Source: a virus. From it: a DNA stretch of 59,234 nucleotides. Positions within the stretch are counted from its first letter, which is position 1, and the number at the start of each line of letters is the position of its first letter. Position numbers and translations under genes: made by a program. The notes under the pieces are model-generated. The model made no database searches, was not told the DNA's origin, and saw only the letters and a program-made list of their open reading frames with translations. Shown in pieces: positions 34,859 to 41,957 of this stretch. Location: the IMG/VR virus record IMGVR_UViG_3300046451_001045, positions 1-59,234 of that record. One strand, given 5' to 3'.

Positions 34859-35121
34859 GTGAACATGACAAAGTAGTAGATAGACAAAGGAGATTACTCT
34901 CTGCAGAAAAATGGGCAAGGGGTGTTAAGACACTTCATGCACATTCATTAACATCATTATGGTATGATGACAGAGGCAACGATGGTTCGGTAATGGATAC
35001 TGAATACAATGATGGTCTTGTCATGAGAGAGATTAGAGAGACAGGTGAAATTGTTTACTTTGGTAAATCTCTTGAAGGTGATGAACTACTACAACACTTC
35101 GGACAACATACAGGAAAGTAG
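34855..35121 (+). CDS. Conserved hypothetical protein
   Basis: This 88-residue protein lies between gp44 and gp62. The ATG at 34855 follows AGAGGAAAAAGAA; a longer frame from 34804 is less likely. The sequence is polar with a central LTSLWYDDRGNDGSVMDTEY and an EIVYFGKSLEGDE end. No domain is recognised. Confidence 0.65.
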   Translation: MSEHDKVVDRQRRLLSAEKWARGVKTLHAHSLTSLWYDDRGNDGSVMDTEYNDGLVMREIRETGEIVYFGKSLEGDELLQHFGQHTGK

Positions 35122-35514
35122 ATGTCTAAAAGAAATCCATTTGATTTTGTCAAGTCGGTCTCCTATGATAAAAAAGATATCATGGTCGATGCTGTTGAAG
35201 AGAATGCATATGCACCATTCCTAATTAACAAATCATTATCCTACCACCAAGATTCCCTTTTCATGACTAATGAGATGAATAATCGAAGCCACCTCGATAA
35301 TCGTCTCCAATATGTCTTTTTACTAAATACCCTTAGAAAAAGACAAAGGTTTTCCAAATGGGAAAAACCATATCTTAGTAAAAAATTAGAAACGATTAAA
35401 TCCTATTATAAGATATCAACACTTAAAGCAAAAGAATATATGGAAGTGTTATCAGATAAACAGGTTCGTGAATTGAAAAACAGAATGAAAACTGGTGGAC
35501 ATGACAATGAATGA
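35122..35514 (+). CDS. gp62: Clamp loader small subunit gp62
   Basis: This 130-residue protein is at the gp62 position and carries the family blocks NPFDFVKSVSYDKKD near the N-terminus and FLINKSLSYHQDSLFMTNEMN near 53-74. It partners gp44 in loading the clamp, and is shorter than T4 gp62 (187). The end overlaps regA by 8 bases. Confidence 0.85.
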   Translation: MSKRNPFDFVKSVSYDKKDIMVDAVEENAYAPFLINKSLSYHQDSLFMTNEMNNRSHLDNRLQYVFLLNTLRKRQRFSKWEKPYLSKKLETIKSYYKISTLKAKEYMEVLSDKQVRELKNRMKTGGHDNE

Positions 35515-35920
35515 AAATGAAGACCTTATTAAGGATTTGGTTGAGATAACCTTCCCCGAAAAAGACGACTTTTTAAAAATTAGAGAAACCCTATCTAGGA
35601 TAGGTGTTGCATCGCGTAAAGAGAAAGAACTCTTCCAATCGTGCCATATACTGCACAAACGTGGTAAATACTACATTACTCACTTCAAAGAACTATTCAA
35701 ATTAGATGGTAAACCATCAAGTTTGGAAGAAGGTGACATTGGTAGAAGAAACACTATAGTAACCTTACTTGCACAATGGAAATTAGTTTCCGTAGTCAAC
35801 CCCAATCAAATTAAGGAGCCTACTGCTCCACTATCACAAATTAAAATCATTCCCTTCAAAGAGAAAATAGAGTGGAAATTAACCACTAAATACTCCATCG
35901 GGGGAACGAAGGAATCATAA
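35507..35920 (+). CDS. regA: Translational repressor RegA
   Basis: This 137-residue protein corresponds to T4 RegA (122), which binds the start regions of early mRNAs, including its own and those of clamp genes, to shut off translation. The core block DFLKIRETLSRIGVASRKE near residues 20-38 is diagnostic, as is HILHKRGKYYITHFKELF. GGTGG lies eight bases before the chosen ATG; ATG at 35501 is an alternative start. It overlaps gp62, a standard arrangement. Confidence 0.9.
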   Translation: MNENEDLIKDLVEITFPEKDDFLKIRETLSRIGVASRKEKELFQSCHILHKRGKYYITHFKELFKLDGKPSSLEEGDIGRRNTIVTLLAQWKLVSVVNPNQIKEPTAPLSQIKIIPFKEKIEWKLTTKYSIGGTKES

Positions 35921-35923
35921 ATA
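35916..35923 (+). promoter_or_regulatory. Late-type box CATAAATA
   Basis: CATAAATA overlaps the regA stop and precedes a strong AACAGGAG ribosome site and the ATG at 35953. It is a plausible late promoter for the two small membrane genes. Confidence 0.5.
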
Positions 35924-35952
35924 CTTCTAGTTAACTAAAACAGGAGAAATTT

Positions 35953-36126
35953 ATGTTAGAATTTATTCAGTGGGTTATAGGATGGGTACAAGTGATTCCT
36001 TGGTTAGTAATGGGTGCATCTTTGATTGCAGCTCTTACTCCAACACCAGTCGATGATGGATTGGTGAAACAGGTCTACAAATTGTTGGATTGGGTTGCCT
36101 TAAATATTGGTAAAGCAAAACAATAA
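35953..36126 (+). CDS. Small conserved membrane protein
   Basis: This 57-residue protein has a Trp-rich hydrophobic N-terminal region (FIQWVIGWVQVIPWLVMGASLI) and a conserved TPTPVDDGLVKQVYKLLDW end. I recall near-identical short proteins in marine T4-like phages, but their function is unknown. The late promoter and AGGAG site suggest strong late expression, possibly lysis- or virion-related. Confidence 0.7.
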   Translation: MLEFIQWVIGWVQVIPWLVMGASLIAALTPTPVDDGLVKQVYKLLDWVALNIGKAKQ

Positions 36127-36160
36127 ATAGTAGTAATTAGTAATAATAACGAGGTATATT

Positions 36161-36421
36161 ATGGAATATATTATAGGATTGATTGTCCTTGCAGCTTTAG
36201 GTTTTCACTTCTTCGGTTCGAAGAATGAGACTACAGTGGCTAAACCAGTGTCAAAATCTACCCCTAAGAAGGTAACTCCACAACCGAAGACTCCTTCAGT
36301 TGCAGAATTAAAGAAATTGACCAAGGTTCAACTACTAGAACTTGCAGATAAAAACAACATTACAGTTAAAAGAAGTGGTTCTAAAGCTGAAGTTGTTAAG
36401 ACAATCTCACAATCTAAATAA
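36161..36421 (+). CDS. Membrane-anchored protein with SAP/Rho-N-like helix pair
   Basis: This 86-residue protein has one N-terminal transmembrane helix (residues 3-19), a Lys/Pro/Thr linker, then a C-terminal domain of about 35 residues (VAELKKLTKVQLLELADKNN) resembling the Rho N-terminal/SAP/HeH helix-extended-helix fold that binds nucleic acid. A membrane-tethered nucleic-acid-binding role is an inference. A terminator follows. Confidence 0.7.
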   Translation: MEYIIGLIVLAALGFHFFGSKNETTVAKPVSKSTPKKVTPQPKTPSVAELKKLTKVQLLELADKNNITVKRSGSKAEVVKTISQSK

Positions 36422-36444
36422 TTAAACAGTACTCAGTATTGTAT

Positions 36445-36471
36445 AAAGAGTGTTTCGGCACTCTTTTTTTT
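36445..36471 (+). terminator. Rho-independent terminator
   Basis: AAAGAGTG (36445-36452) pairs with CACTCTTT (36459-36466) around TTTCGG, followed by a run of T residues. It separates the replication region from the curli-like island. Confidence 0.9.
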
Positions 36472-36493
36472 AGCCCGTTGCTTAGTGGATTTG

Positions 36494-36501
36494 CATAAAT
36501 A
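36494..36501 (+). promoter_or_regulatory. Late-type box CATAAATA, 5 nt before ATG
   Basis: CATAAATA followed by AACGT then ATG at 36507. It is the only clear promoter for the overlapping chain that includes the csgF- and csgG-like genes, so this island is probably transcribed late and begins with a leaderless message. Confidence 0.55.
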
Positions 36502-36506
36502 AACGT

Positions 36507-36803
36507 ATGGAAGAGATATTTGGTTTAATAGGTGAAGTCGGAGCCCCAATTGCAGGGTCAATCGTTATGGGATTTTTTATCTTCATAGTCATTAAGCAGA
36601 TACTTGAGGGTGTTGTTGACAGTATTGGTACACTAACCATGTTCTGTAAATCACTTGAGAATCGTGCTAGAACGATGTCGAACGAGATGATTAAGATTGA
36701 CTTACTAGTGTCAAGTGCATTAGAACTCAGACCCGACATCGATAGGATTGCAAGAGCCGAGAACTTCATCGAAGACGATAAACTCGATGTAAGAAGGGAT
36801 TAA
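36507..36803 (+). CDS. Holin-like membrane protein, tandem copy 1
   Basis: This 98-residue protein has a hydrophobic N-terminal segment (residues 10-34) with GAPIAGSIVMGFF, then an amphipathic helical C-terminal half (RTMSNEMIKIDLLVSSALEL). It is a recognisable paralogue of the next gene. Both resemble one-helix membrane proteins with a coiled-coil tail. Role unknown; location upstream of csgF-like suggests membrane or envelope work. Confidence 0.7.
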   Translation: MEEIFGLIGEVGAPIAGSIVMGFFIFIVIKQILEGVVDSIGTLTMFCKSLENRARTMSNEMIKIDLLVSSALELRPDIDRIARAENFIEDDKLDVRRD

Positions 36804-37084
36804 TGGATATTGCATCTCTAATATCCGAATACGGATTTCCAATAGTCATGTCAGTCGGACTTGGCTACTTCATATATTACATATGGTGGTTTGTGGGTGA
36901 GAAACTAGAACCCCAAATTGAGAAGATGCATTTTGCACTAATAAAAGTAATAGACCAAACAAGAATGTTAGACCAAGATTTAATTCGTTTACAACAAAAA
37001 GTAAACGTAGTTCTCGAAATGAAGGAGAACTTAAAAAAAAGAGAGAATGAAAGAAATGCAAAAGATAACAACAGTAATAATTAG
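36803..37084 (+). CDS. Holin-like membrane protein, tandem copy 2 (YvrJ-like)
   Basis: This 93-residue protein has SLISEYGFPIVMSVGLGYF (residues 5-23) continuing into IYYIWWFV, reminiscent of YvrJ-type small membrane proteins, then a coiled coil (QTRMLDQDLIRLQQKVNVVLEM). It aligns with the preceding protein over GxPI and the R-x-M-x5-I stretch. It starts on the stop of copy 1 and overlaps the csgF-like gene by 38 bases. Confidence 0.7.
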   Translation: MDIASLISEYGFPIVMSVGLGYFIYYIWWFVGEKLEPQIEKMHFALIKVIDQTRMLDQDLIRLQQKVNVVLEMKENLKKRENERNAKDNNSNN

Positions 37085-37517
37085 TGTTTGTTTTGCACTT
37101 AGTGTAAGTGCAGATGAAATAACATTCAAATTTAAGAGTCCTGCTTTTAGTGGGATAGGACAATCTGCACATTACTTGACAGTAGAGAATCAAGAGAAGT
37201 CAAGACGTGATAAGATTAGTCAAGACATAGAAGACAAGATTAAACAAGCAGAGAGAGAAGCAGAGAATACAACGCTTGCAAAATTCCTCAGAAATGTGGA
37301 AAGTAGAATTTATGCTCAGATAGCAAAACAGTTAGTAGAGAATATGTTCTCTAATGGAACTGCATCCGATTACGGAACATTCGCAATCGAAGGTAATACA
37401 GTTACTTATGAGAGAATGGTTGGAGAGGATGGAGTAGACTTCATTCGTTTAACAATCGTTTCTAGTGATGGTACAACAACAACTTTAGATATACCGATAG
37501 GTACAGGAAGTTTCTAA
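37047..37517 (+). CDS. csgF: Curli assembly protein CsgF-like
   Basis: This 156-residue protein has a signal peptide (cleavage likely after VSA at about residue 22) and then ITFKFKSPAFSGIGQSAHYL, matching the CsgF N-terminus that docks into the CsgG channel. A helical region and a C-terminal beta domain follow (SDGTTTTLDIPIG), as in CsgF. CsgF helps hold the nucleator at the cell surface. An alternative start is 37056. It is directly followed by csgG. Confidence 0.88.
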   Translation: MKEMQKITTVIISVCFALSVSADEITFKFKSPAFSGIGQSAHYLTVENQEKSRRDKISQDIEDKIKQAEREAENTTLAKFLRNVESRIYAQIAKQLVENMFSNGTASDYGTFAIEGNTVTYERMVGEDGVDFIRLTIVSSDGTTTTLDIPIGTGSF

Positions 37518-38426
37518 ATGAGAAATTGGGGAATAGTCGGACTTATCGTCTTGCTCACCAGTGGGTGCGCAGCCATTCCATCTATGACCGACAGTTGTGA
37601 AGCTTTTGTTATGTCAAAAGTAGGTGAGTGTATTGAGAAGGCAGAAGTAGTTAAGATACCAACGTATCAAGAACTTGCAAATCTACCACCAGCAAAAGAC
37701 ATGCCAGTGGTTGCAGTATATGCTTTCATGGACAAGACAGGACAACGTAAGAGTAAAGATGGAATTGCATCTTTCTCCACTGCAGTAACACAAGGTGCAG
37801 AATCATTTCTGATTGATGCACTTAAGACTGCAGCGAATGGTAAATGGTTTAGAGTAGTAGAGAGAACAAGTTTGGATGCACTCGTAAGAGAGAGACAGAT
37901 TATTCGTTCTACTAGAGAAGATTTTGCAAATCAGAAAGGTAATGAAGACGCCCCAACGGGTATTCAACCTCTCTTATTTGCAGGCATCCTCTTAGAGGGT
38001 GGGATTATTGGTTATGACAGTAACATTGAAAGTGGCGGTAGAGGTGCAAGATATCTAGGAATAGGTACTTCTGTTTCTTACCGAAGAGATGTTATCACCG
38101 TCTCGTTGAGAGGAATCTCAACTTTAACAGGTGAAATATTATTGAATGTACAGACAACTAAAACAGTTCTCAGTACAGGCGGTGGATACGATGTGTTCAA
38201 ATTTGTGGACATGGATACGAAACTGGTGGAGATGGAAGACGGTAAGGCAGAGAATGAAGGAGTTACGAAAGCAACTCGTTCTGCAATTGAACTTGCAGTC
38301 TTAGAAATGATATACCAAGGACACGATAGAGGTTTTTGGGTAATTACAGATGGACATCGTCACCCTCATGGACAACATGGAAGGAACGAAGGTCATCTAA
38401 ACGGAGAAGAACATGACGAAGAATAA
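37518..38426 (+). CDS. csgG: Curli secretion channel CsgG-like lipoprotein
   Basis: This 302-residue protein is a full-length CsgG homologue. The lipobox LLTSGC puts the lipidated Cys at 17. Then come PTYQELANLPPAKDMPVVAVYAF-type strands, DKTGQ, the RTSLDALVRERQIIRSTRE block near 120, GGIIGYDSNIESGGRGARYLG-type sequence near 160-180 and the ISTLTGEIL strand. CsgG forms the nonameric outer-membrane pore that exports curlin. An unusual His- and Glu-rich tail (HRHPHGQHGRNEGH) extends the C-terminus and could bind metal. Confidence 0.95.
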   Translation: MRNWGIVGLIVLLTSGCAAIPSMTDSCEAFVMSKVGECIEKAEVVKIPTYQELANLPPAKDMPVVAVYAFMDKTGQRKSKDGIASFSTAVTQGAESFLIDALKTAANGKWFRVVERTSLDALVRERQIIRSTREDFANQKGNEDAPTGIQPLLFAGILLEGGIIGYDSNIESGGRGARYLGIGTSVSYRRDVITVSLRGISTLTGEILLNVQTTKTVLSTGGGYDVFKFVDMDTKLVEMEDGKAENEGVTKATRSAIELAVLEMIYQGHDRGFWVITDGHRHPHGQHGRNEGHLNGEEHDEE

Positions 38427-39147
38427 ATTATTACTCATTATGTTAACATTAGGAGTGACCAGTACTTATATGTTTGCAGCTGCAGACGACAATGAAATTT
38501 GGTTACAACAAAGTGGTACTGCATTAACATTGAACATAACTCAAAAAGGTTATGGAAACAAAGTTGGTGGAGATGACTTTAGTGGTTCATCAATCGATAT
38601 GATATTGACTGGTGCTACTAATAGTTTGACATTACTACAATATGGTGATGCCAATAAACTATACGGCCCTTTCATCGCAGATTTGTCTACAGTAAATTTA
38701 TCTTTTACTGGAAACTCAAATGTAATGGATTGGAATGTTGGTTATCAAGGAAGTGCAGATAGTTTAAATATGTTGGGTGTCATCACTGGTGACTCAAACA
38801 CATTTGATATAGACATCGGTTACGATGCATCTGCTGAATACTTAAACTGGGACTTGTCATTGACTGGTTCAAGTAACGTATTCACTACTAAAATTGATTC
38901 CGACAATGCTAAATGGGACTGGACTGTAACAGGTTCGTCAAATGACATCAATACACTTATGGCAGATGCTTCAGATAATTCATTAACTGCAGTTCTAACT
39001 GGTTCTTCAAATGATATCGACATCATTCAGAAGAGTGGTTCAGACACAGGTTGTCCAAGTGGTCAATCATGTAGTGGAATTATTGACGTATCCTTTGTGA
39101 CCTCTAATGCAAATATTGACATCGTTCAAAAAGACGATAACGATTAG
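38413..39147 (+). CDS. Curlin-repeat protein 1 (CsgA/CsgB-like)
   Basis: This 244-residue secreted protein has a signal peptide (ending near AAA at 25) and many Asn-, Ser-, Gln- and Gly-rich beta repeats. LNITQKGYGNKV near residue 39 matches the curlin pattern with Gln, Gly and Asn at fixed spacing; later units have TGSSNxxxTxxxD variants. GGAG lies before the ATG. It overlaps csgG by 14 bases. It is a likely amyloid-type fibre subunit or nucleator. Two Cys near 217 and 223 could form a disulphide. Confidence 0.82.
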   Translation: MTKNKLLLIMLTLGVTSTYMFAAADDNEIWLQQSGTALTLNITQKGYGNKVGGDDFSGSSIDMILTGATNSLTLLQYGDANKLYGPFIADLSTVNLSFTGNSNVMDWNVGYQGSADSLNMLGVITGDSNTFDIDIGYDASAEYLNWDLSLTGSSNVFTTKIDSDNAKWDWTVTGSSNDINTLMADASDNSLTAVLTGSSNDIDIIQKSGSDTGCPSGQSCSGIIDVSFVTSNANIDIVQKDDND

Positions 39148-40249
39148 TTTTGTACTTATTGGTTTAGTTACGGTAGCAGTAGCCGAACCAATAGGGACAA
39201 TCTCAGAACAAAAAGGTTTTGCTGGATTGCAGAGAGACGGAGAAACGTCTGTTATTTCTGCATCCGAATTTCCTGAAGTGTTGATGTACGACACTGCAAG
39301 AACGGAAAATGGACGAATGAAAATTCAGTTCACTGGTGATGAACAACTTGATTTAACCGAACACTCACTAGTGTTCATTGACGAGGTCTATTACGACCCC
39401 GACCCATCCCTATCTAAAATGTCAATCCGAATGGCACAAGGGACTGCAAGATTCGCTTCAGGATTTGGTGGAAAAATAAAGAAAAGTAACATAAATATAA
39501 CCACACCTACTGCACAGATTGCTGTTCAAGGAACAGACTTCACAACTAGTATTGATGAAATCGGAAGGTCACTGGTAATTTTACTTCCTGATAGATGGGG
39601 AGCTCCTTCAGGAAAAATTACAGTTAGTAATGCTGGTGGAATGGTTATACTGGATGAAGCGTATCAAGCAACGATGGTTTCAACGTATGACGACTCACCA
39701 ACGAAACCTGTAGTGGTTAATGGGATAACACCCAACCTAATTGACAATCTATTCATTGTCAGTCCCCCTGAAGAGGTAAATGAACAGGTTGCAGAAGAAC
39801 AGAGTAAGAATGAGAACGATTCAAACAATGTTCTTGATGTAGATTTCTTAGAGTTTAACGACTTGGAAGATGACTACTTTGAGGATGATGAATTAGAATA
39901 CACGGAACTCGACAGAGATTTACTTGATGTCGATTTTCTACAGGATTTATTAGATGTAGTGTTAGAGATTGACCGAAAGGTTGGTATCGATGCACAACAG
40001 AACACAGCCTTTGGAGTTGTCCGAATTGATGGAACACTTCCAGGCTTTGACAAGGACACCCAATACAATACTATTGTGGACAAGGGTGTAGGTCAGATAT
40101 GGTTCTACAGGGAAGTTAATGGTATTATTTCCATTAAATTACCAATGTTTGCACAAGCAAGTATCAGAACCATAACAGACGAGAAGGAATCACTAATTAA
40201 AGTGGGTGATGGTTCGTCTATAAATATAACCATCACACAACAAAACTAG
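39107..40249 (+). CDS. FecR-domain secreted protein
   Basis: This 380-residue protein has a signal peptide (VLIGLVTVAVA, cleavage near residue 26) and a FecR domain: DTARTENGRMKIQFTG near 62-77, then ARFASGFGGKI and TTPTAQIAVQGTDF at 132-145. The C-terminal part is acidic, with Asp/Leu-rich stretches (DLLDVDFLQDLLDVV). FecR domains sense or anchor in the periplasm and surface proteins. Overlap of 41 bases with the curlin gene ties it to the cluster. Confidence 0.82.
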   Translation: MQILTSFKKTITISFVLIGLVTVAVAEPIGTISEQKGFAGLQRDGETSVISASEFPEVLMYDTARTENGRMKIQFTGDEQLDLTEHSLVFIDEVYYDPDPSLSKMSIRMAQGTARFASGFGGKIKKSNINITTPTAQIAVQGTDFTTSIDEIGRSLVILLPDRWGAPSGKITVSNAGGMVILDEAYQATMVSTYDDSPTKPVVVNGITPNLIDNLFIVSPPEEVNEQVAEEQSKNENDSNNVLDVDFLEFNDLEDDYFEDDELEYTELDRDLLDVDFLQDLLDVVLEIDRKVGIDAQQNTAFGVVRIDGTLPGFDKDTQYNTIVDKGVGQIWFYREVNGIISIKLPMFAQASIRTITDEKESLIKVGDGSSINITITQQN

Positions 40250-40259
40250 GAGATACTAT

Positions 40260-40409
40260 ATGAGTATTTGGAATAAATTCCGAGAATGGCATGAAGGACA
40301 AGTCTATGGATTTCAAAAAGCCTGCCGACTTGACGATTATGAGATGTTTATGATTGCATTTGGTGAAGGAATAGTTATGACATTATTATTTTTATGGTTG
40401 ATATTTTAA
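40260..40409 (+). CDS. Small membrane protein in curli-like island
   Basis: This 49-residue protein has a polar N-terminus (NKFREWHEGQVYGFQKAC) and a C-terminal transmembrane helix (FGEGIVMTLLFLWLIF). AGGAG is at 40248-40252. Position between the FecR gene and the second curlin-like gene implies a shared role. Function unknown. Confidence 0.6.
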   Translation: MSIWNKFREWHEGQVYGFQKACRLDDYEMFMIAFGEGIVMTLLFLWLIF

Positions 40410-40410
40410 A

Positions 40411-41079
40411 ATGAAAGATACTACACAGTTCGGTGGATTCTTATTTTTACTTTCCCTTATAGGATTGTGCTGGACTAGTGTAGCCTTTGCAGACGATAAC
40501 CATGTTCATGTAGAACAGGTTGATAGCGGAGAGGTAGACCTTAACATAACTCAAAAGGGTTACGACAACAAGGTTGATTTCTCATTTGCACACACTGGTA
40601 ATGAATTTAACTTCCTTCAAACAGGAAATGGAAACACTATTACTTGGGTCTCATTTTGGGGTTCAGGAAAAGGTTGGGGTGGTGATGTAGATGGTTCAAA
40701 CAACACCGAGAATGTATCACAAACAGGTGGTGCAACATATGGAAGACATATACTTGGTAACAGTAACACTGTAGACATATATCAAAGCGGAACTCATACA
40801 CATAACTTAGATATACATGTGAATTCTGTTGACCATGACTTACACCAATCGGGTAGTGGAACTCACTATAACCAAACATATTTCTATGGTTCTTCAGATG
40901 GGTCGAATACAAACATAATGCAAAAAGGTTCGGGAAACATGACTTCTCAAATAACATTAACAGGTTCTTATGCTACAACACTTAACTTGTTGCAAGATAG
41001 TTCCACCAATCAATCGTATACACTTACACAAAACTGCGTAACAGCAGGTGGATGTACAGTTTCAATGACACAAGAATGA
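40411..41079 (+). CDS. Curlin-repeat protein 2 (CsgA/CsgB-like)
   Basis: This 222-residue secreted protein has a signal peptide (cleavage near AFA at 27) and repeats rich in Gln, Asn, Gly and Ser. VDLNITQKGYDNKV near 42-55 parallels the first curlin-like protein; later units include NEFNFLQTGNGNT, NTVDIYQSG and NTNIMQKGSGNM, which fit the curlin Q-x-G-x-x-N pattern. Many His residues occur. It is a likely partner or substrate of the CsgG channel. Confidence 0.85.
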   Translation: MKDTTQFGGFLFLLSLIGLCWTSVAFADDNHVHVEQVDSGEVDLNITQKGYDNKVDFSFAHTGNEFNFLQTGNGNTITWVSFWGSGKGWGGDVDGSNNTENVSQTGGATYGRHILGNSNTVDIYQSGTHTHNLDIHVNSVDHDLHQSGSGTHYNQTYFYGSSDGSNTNIMQKGSGNMTSQITLTGSYATTLNLLQDSSTNQSYTLTQNCVTAGGCTVSMTQE

Positions 41080-41225
41080 ACGACCACTTAAAAACAATAG
41101 ACATGGGATATTTCAAACATCTATTTCATGCATGGACAATGGCATTTGCATTGTTAATACACGGAGTCTTTCCATCAGTATTAACTGATTATGCAAGTGA
41201 TAAGATGTGTGACCACAATGACTGA
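41076..41225 (+). CDS. DUF6356-like small protein
   Basis: This 49-residue protein has the pattern YFKHLFHAWTMAFALLIHGVFP at residues 12-33 followed by SDK, matching the DUF6356 proteins of bacteria, which are small membrane-associated proteins of unknown function. It overlaps the end of curlin-like protein 2 and the start of the next small gene, so it belongs to the same cluster. Confidence 0.65.
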   Translation: MNDHLKTIDMGYFKHLFHAWTMAFALLIHGVFPSVLTDYASDKMCDHND

Positions 41226-41376
41226 AGAAAGAGAAAGAGTACTACAACTGGTAATTGATTACCGTAAGAAAAAACGACAACAGAAATGGAGTGCTATTTG
41301 GTCGGGAATCTTAGGAGTGTCTTTAATTCTAGTTGTTCTGTATATATTTTTCTTTGCCTGGCCAACAGTAGTTTAA
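41218..41376 (+). CDS. Small single-span membrane protein
   Basis: This 52-residue protein has a basic helix (YRKKKRQQKW) and a C-terminal transmembrane helix (AIWSGILGVSLILVVLYIFFFAW). I chose the ATG at 41218, eight bases before the previous stop, over the longer frame from 41191. Function unknown. Confidence 0.6.
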   Translation: MTEERERVLQLVIDYRKKKRQQKWSAIWSGILGVSLILVVLYIFFFAWPTVV

Positions 41377-41382
41377 AATGAC

Positions 41383-41389
41383 CTAAATA
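41383..41389 (+). promoter_or_regulatory. Late-type box CTAAATA, 5 nt before ATG
   Basis: CTAAATA followed by GTAGT then ATG at 41395. It follows the leaderless late pattern, so the Fe-S scaffold gene may be read from its own late start. Confidence 0.55.
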
Positions 41390-41394
41390 GTAGT

Positions 41395-41877
41395 ATGGCA
41401 TATTCTAAAGAAGTAGTACAAAGATTTGAGGCGGTCTTAGCAGACCCTAAAAAACATTCAGTCGGTTCACTCGACAGAAAGAACCCCAAGGTTGCAACAG
41501 GACTCGCAGGAGCTCCTGCATGTGGTGATGTGATGCAACTTCAACTATTACTCGATGACAACGAAAAGATTATTGACGTTAAGTTTAAGACTTACGGATG
41601 TGGAAGTGCAATTGCATCTTCTTCATTGTTTGTAGACATGATGATGGGTAAGACGATTGCAGAAGCAAAACTAATCAAAGACAAAGACATTGCAGAAGTA
41701 CTTCAACTTCCACCAATCAAATTACATTGTAGTGTACTAGCAGAAGACGCTATCAAACAAGCGATGGTAGACTATGAAACAAAACAGACAGATAACTATA
41801 GTCATCCAATCTTAGACCATTCCTTAATCGGTCATAATAATCCACCACCTCTATCAAAAGAAGATTTCATTGAGTAA
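41395..41877 (+). CDS. iscU: Fe-S cluster scaffold protein (IscU/NifU-N family)
   Basis: This 160-residue protein is an IscU-type scaffold on which Fe-S clusters are built before transfer to client proteins. All three ligand cysteines are present: C43 in GAPACGDVM with Asp 45, C69 in KTYGCGSAIASSS and C112 in LPPIKLHCSVLAEDAI. A 30-residue C-terminal extension is phage-specific. No IscS, IscA or chaperone gene is seen here, so it would use the host system. Confidence 0.93.
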   Translation: MAYSKEVVQRFEAVLADPKKHSVGSLDRKNPKVATGLAGAPACGDVMQLQLLLDDNEKIIDVKFKTYGCGSAIASSSLFVDMMMGKTIAEAKLIKDKDIAEVLQLPPIKLHCSVLAEDAIKQAMVDYETKQTDNYSHPILDHSLIGHNNPPPLSKEDFIE

Positions 41878-41957
41878 TGAACTACAGTAGATACATTAAA
41901 AGAAGATACGGATTTCGTGAGATATACTTAGGACGAACTATAGATATCTATGTATAG
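41877..41957 (+). CDS. Possible 26-residue leader ORF
   Basis: A short basic ORF (SRYIKRRYGFREIYLGR) starts on the stop of the IscU gene and ends 8 bases inside the cyclase gene. It may translationally couple the cyclase. It is too short to be secure. Confidence 0.3.
   Translation: MNYSRYIKRRYGFREIYLGRTIDIYV

Noticed and set aside
36803-37084. Proven holin
   Set aside because: One membrane helix with a charged tail fits many phage membrane proteins; there is no direct evidence for pore formation, so only holin-like is used.
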